Translations under genes and position numbers: made by a program
Source of the DNA: Karalla daura
Lineage: Eukaryota > Chordata > Actinopteri > Chaetodontiformes > Leiognathidae
NCBI GenBank assembly: GCA_029224185.1
Contig: CM055188.1
Coordinates: forward strand, 30,265,720-30,329,719
Length of the DNA stretch: 64,000 bases
Reading direction: 5' to 3'
In this document: in pieces, positions 61,328 through 64,000 of the stretch
How the letters are laid out: every line of letters begins with the position of its first letter
Position numbering within the stretch: the first letter of the stretch is position 1
Notes under the pieces: model-generated
What the model was told of the DNA's origin: nothing
Seen by the model: only the letters and a program-made list of their open reading frames with translations
Databases searched by the model: none

Positions 61328-62402
61328 ATGCAAACCACAGCAACAGATCCAGGAGCTAATTTATATTACAGTATTAAAAATCATAGAAATGAGTCAGGAG
61401 AAAAAAAAGTCACTCTCAAAACAGTGAGAAAACTTGATGATCCCACCGGCCTATTCAAGGAAAACAATGAACTCCTCCAACAGAATTATGATCTCTGCCA
61501 AACTGTGGAGAATCTTACCAGCCCAGACAGAACATATTGAAATCCTCAAGCAAGTTAGACCAATACACTGAAGACCTGCACAATAAAATCGAGTCTCTGT
61601 GCAAGGAAAACAAAGAGCTCAGGAGAAGAAATGAGGAAATGTTGCAACAACTTAAAAATGTACAGGTACAGGAGTACAAACAGCGTTTATCCATATACAT
61701 ACATAAATATATAACATATGAAGAGAAAACTTGTGAAAATGAATCCACAAAGGGAAGAAATCAGGCCTTGGAAAAAGAACTTGAGCAGATCAAGAAACAG
61801 TTGCATGGAGCAGAAGAAACCTCGAAGCATAAAGAAGAATCTTTGCTTCAAGTCTCACAGGAGCCAGAAAAGACTCGGCAAGAGCCCAAGAATGATGCCA
61901 AGGACATGACAAGTCTGACTGACACTCTGCAACTGGAGAACATTTCTGCAAAGCAACGCATTGAAGATGTGTAAGCTGAGCTGGAGGAGGTGAAGCAGAA
62001 GTTGGTCTACAGAGAGGAGAAAGTGCAGCAGGAGTCTGAGCTCCTGGCACAAGTCTCTCTGAAGCTCAAAGATATGGAAGAAAATAGAGTGTAAAAGCAA
62101 GCATAATGTTCTGGCAGAGGAAAATGTGTCTGCAAACCAAAGAAATCAGGTCCTAGAAAAAGAACTGGAGAAGGTGAGGAAGAAGCTGCAGGACACAGAG
62201 GGGGCAATGTGCAAAGAGGCTGAGTCTACGGCACAGCTCCTGCAGAAGCTCCAAGATGAAACACAGGAACGAAACCAGATTGTAATGAGTGTGTGGAACA
62301 GGAGATGGAAGCCTTGAGTCAAAGGAATACTTCACTAAAGCAGCAGCTCAAGAGAAGGAACAGAAGAAGAAGATTCCTCCACTGGTTCTCAGACCTCAGC
62401 TA
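61328..62402 (+). pseudogene. Broken intronless coiled-coil sequence with internal repeats
   Basis: About 1.1 kb of plus-strand sequence encodes almost continuous coiled coil, but in several frames: LFKENNELLQQNYDLCQTVE (to the stop at 61540), then LHNKIESLCKENKELRRRNE to a TAA near 61974. Then come AELEEVKQKLVYREEKVQQE, another stop near 62094, and after a shift VLEKELEKVRKKLQDTEGA to 62317. A last frame reads EALSQRNTSLKQQL and ends near 62402. Three blocks are diverged repeats of one another (xNQxLEKELEQxKKxLxxxEE...). No splice sites explain the breaks, so a decayed gene or retrocopy is likely. Parent family not recognised. Confidence 0.55.
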
Positions 62403-63050
62403 AAACCTCAGTGTGGTACAAAAAAACCCACAACACACAATGCACAACACACAAATCAAAACATGTAAGATAAAAAACAAAAATATATGAATAATAATAA
62501 TCTCAGCTATTGTTATAGTGAACTGACCAGAACTATGTCAGTACAACAATCATTACGTCCATCTAAGATACTGGGACGTATGATAATCCCCTATAATTGA
62601 GAATCTGAGAAAGTGTCACTTGTGACCAAAAGTATGTTTAAATAAACCTTACATTTGGTTTGATTTATTCTCATTATATTTTTTCTATCCCAGCCCTACT
62701 TAGCACTTTGCATGGTTGTGTTCTCTACACTACAGAAGTTGAAGATGTGTTGCTGAACACAGCTTGAGGTCGGAGGCCATGTGGCCCCTTTTACCTGGGG
62801 TCCCAAAGGTGTCTAGGAGCCATTCAGCCTCTGCATTTTGAGATTCACAGTCTGGTTTGCATTGCTGGCAAGTTGGTTGGTATCCACTAAGTTTGCCTTT
62901 TGTCGCTAGTCCTGTTCATTAATTAATGGGAAAAGCAGATTATCTGTTCAATGTGTATAGCAAATTTCAAGGACATTTTCGATTCTTCATAGAACAAAGT
63001 GCTGTGGTGTGATGGCCAGAAGTCCAAGTCGGCACATACTCATGTGACAC
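62403..63050. other. Non-coding stretch, nothing recognised
   Basis: AT-rich unique DNA between the coiled-coil relic and the Tc1 copy, with no open frame or repeat identified. Confidence 0.5.
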
Positions 63051-63051
63051 A

Positions 63052-63950
63052 CACTATATTGCCAAAAGTATTCGCTCACCTCCCTCGACATATGAACTTA
63101 AATCACATCCCATTCTTAATGTGTTATCCACAAGGTTTAGGAGTGTGTTTATGAGAGTTTCTGCTTTTCTTCCAAAAAGCACATTTGAAGGAATGCCTAG
63201 CTCTCAGTCTTCACTCTAATTCATCCCAAAGTCAGTGGGCCTCAGTGCAGGCCAGTTCAGGCCAGGCAACTTCATCCACACCAAACTCTCTCGTCCATGT
63301 CTTTATGGACCCTTCATGGTCATGTTGTAACAGGAAGGGGCCATCCTCAGACTGTTCCCACAAAGTTGGGAGAATGGAATGATGAAATAAGAGGCCTAGT
63401 CCAGCCCCACACCATAATTCCTCCATCCACCAAACTTGGCTACACTTGGCACAATGTGGTCAGACAAAAACTGTTCTCCTGGGAACCACCAAACCCAGAC
63501 TGATCCATCAGATTACCAGATGGAGCAGCACAATTTGTCACTCCAGAGAACGTGCCTCCACTGCTCTAGAGTCCAGTGGCGTTGTGCTTTACAGCACTGC
63601 ATCATCTGAAGGCCACTGAGTAGTGATTGACTGGCGACCTATGACTATCCACTGACCGTGTTTCCTCACTTTACATGACCTCCAACTTGGTGGCTGAGCT
63701 ACTGTCATTCCCAATCACTTCCACTTTGTTAAAACATCACTGACAGTTGACTGGAATAATTAGGGTTGAGGAAATTTCACAACTGGACTTGTAGCACAGG
63801 TGGCATCCTATCACAGTACCAGGCTGGAATTCACTGAGCTCCTGAGAGCGACCCATTCTTTCACAAACGTTTGTAGAACAAGCCTGCATGCCTAAATGCT
63901 CTCTTTCATACACACCTGGTCATGGAAGGCCATGCTTTTAGTTATAATGC
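63052..63950 (-). mobile_element. Degenerate Tc1/mariner transposon, minus strand
   Basis: The 3' terminal repeat CACTATATTGCCAAAAGTAT starts at 63052, and the sequence then follows the reverse of a common fish Tc1-like element to at least 63935. Readable transposase fragments on minus include PTLWEQSEDGPFLLQHDHEG and SIKTWTREFGVDEVAWPEL. The segment that should hold the second catalytic aspartate is deleted between 'QHD' and 'SIKTW', and the following PDLNP region is lost as well. The other terminal repeat is not seen within the window. The element is dead. Confidence 0.85.
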
Positions 63951-64000
63951 TCGTTTGGCCCAGGACTCTGTCTGATCTGGGCTTAAGATGTCAAACCTTC

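Overview
This 64 kb window is genomic DNA from a ray-finned fish, most likely a teleost. The evidence is vertebrate intron-exon structure with GT/AG boundaries, vertebrate proteins (UROC1, MAPKAPK3, PFKFB4, ARPC4), very dense microsatellites and dispersed repeats typical of teleosts, including a dead Tc1 element. The species cannot be named from the sequence. Open frames inside microsatellites and minisatellites are not genes.

Layout. (1) Positions 296-12878, plus strand: uroc1 (urocanate hydratase, histidine breakdown), 18 exons, lacking only its first coding exon, which lies off the left edge. (2) 13729-24037, plus: mapkapk3 (a p38-activated kinase). (3) 25613-34633, plus: a short nine-exon WASP-family-like gene. 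It keeps the WH1 domain and proline-rich segments but has no CRIB/GBD, WH2 or acidic tail. Its 6.6 kb first intron holds two decayed coiled-coil gene copies in a tail-to-tail palindrome with arms of about 1 kb. (4) 36150-44950: mostly repeats and unique non-coding DNA, with a GC-rich candidate first exon (36285), a lone cysteine-rich exon-like segment (41925-42070) and a CCAAT/GC-box promoter-like block (about 43690-43920). (5) 44954-53054, plus: pfkfb4 (6-phosphofructo-2-kinase/fructose-2,6-bisphosphatase), 14 exons. (6) 54739-58987, minus: arpc4 (Arp2/3 complex subunit 4), six exons, tail-to-tail with pfkfb4. (7) 59000-64000: no intact gene. It holds remains of a YqaJ-like domain, a broken coiled-coil sequence and a degenerate Tc1/mariner copy.

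The genes are not an operon-like unit. They span amino-acid catabolism, stress kinase signalling, glycolytic control and actin nucleation. A WASP-like WH1 gene and an Arp2/3 subunit do lie about 20 kb apart, but this WASP relative lacks the Arp2/3-activating region.

The strongest candidate for something undescribed is the WH1-only gene: an adaptor-like architecture with two DPY tyrosine motifs, proline motifs and a basic serine motif, an oppositely oriented octamer pair upstream, and a kilobase hairpin in intron 1. All exon models were made by eye from reading frame, splice sites and remembered family sequences. No alignment, search or expression data were available.
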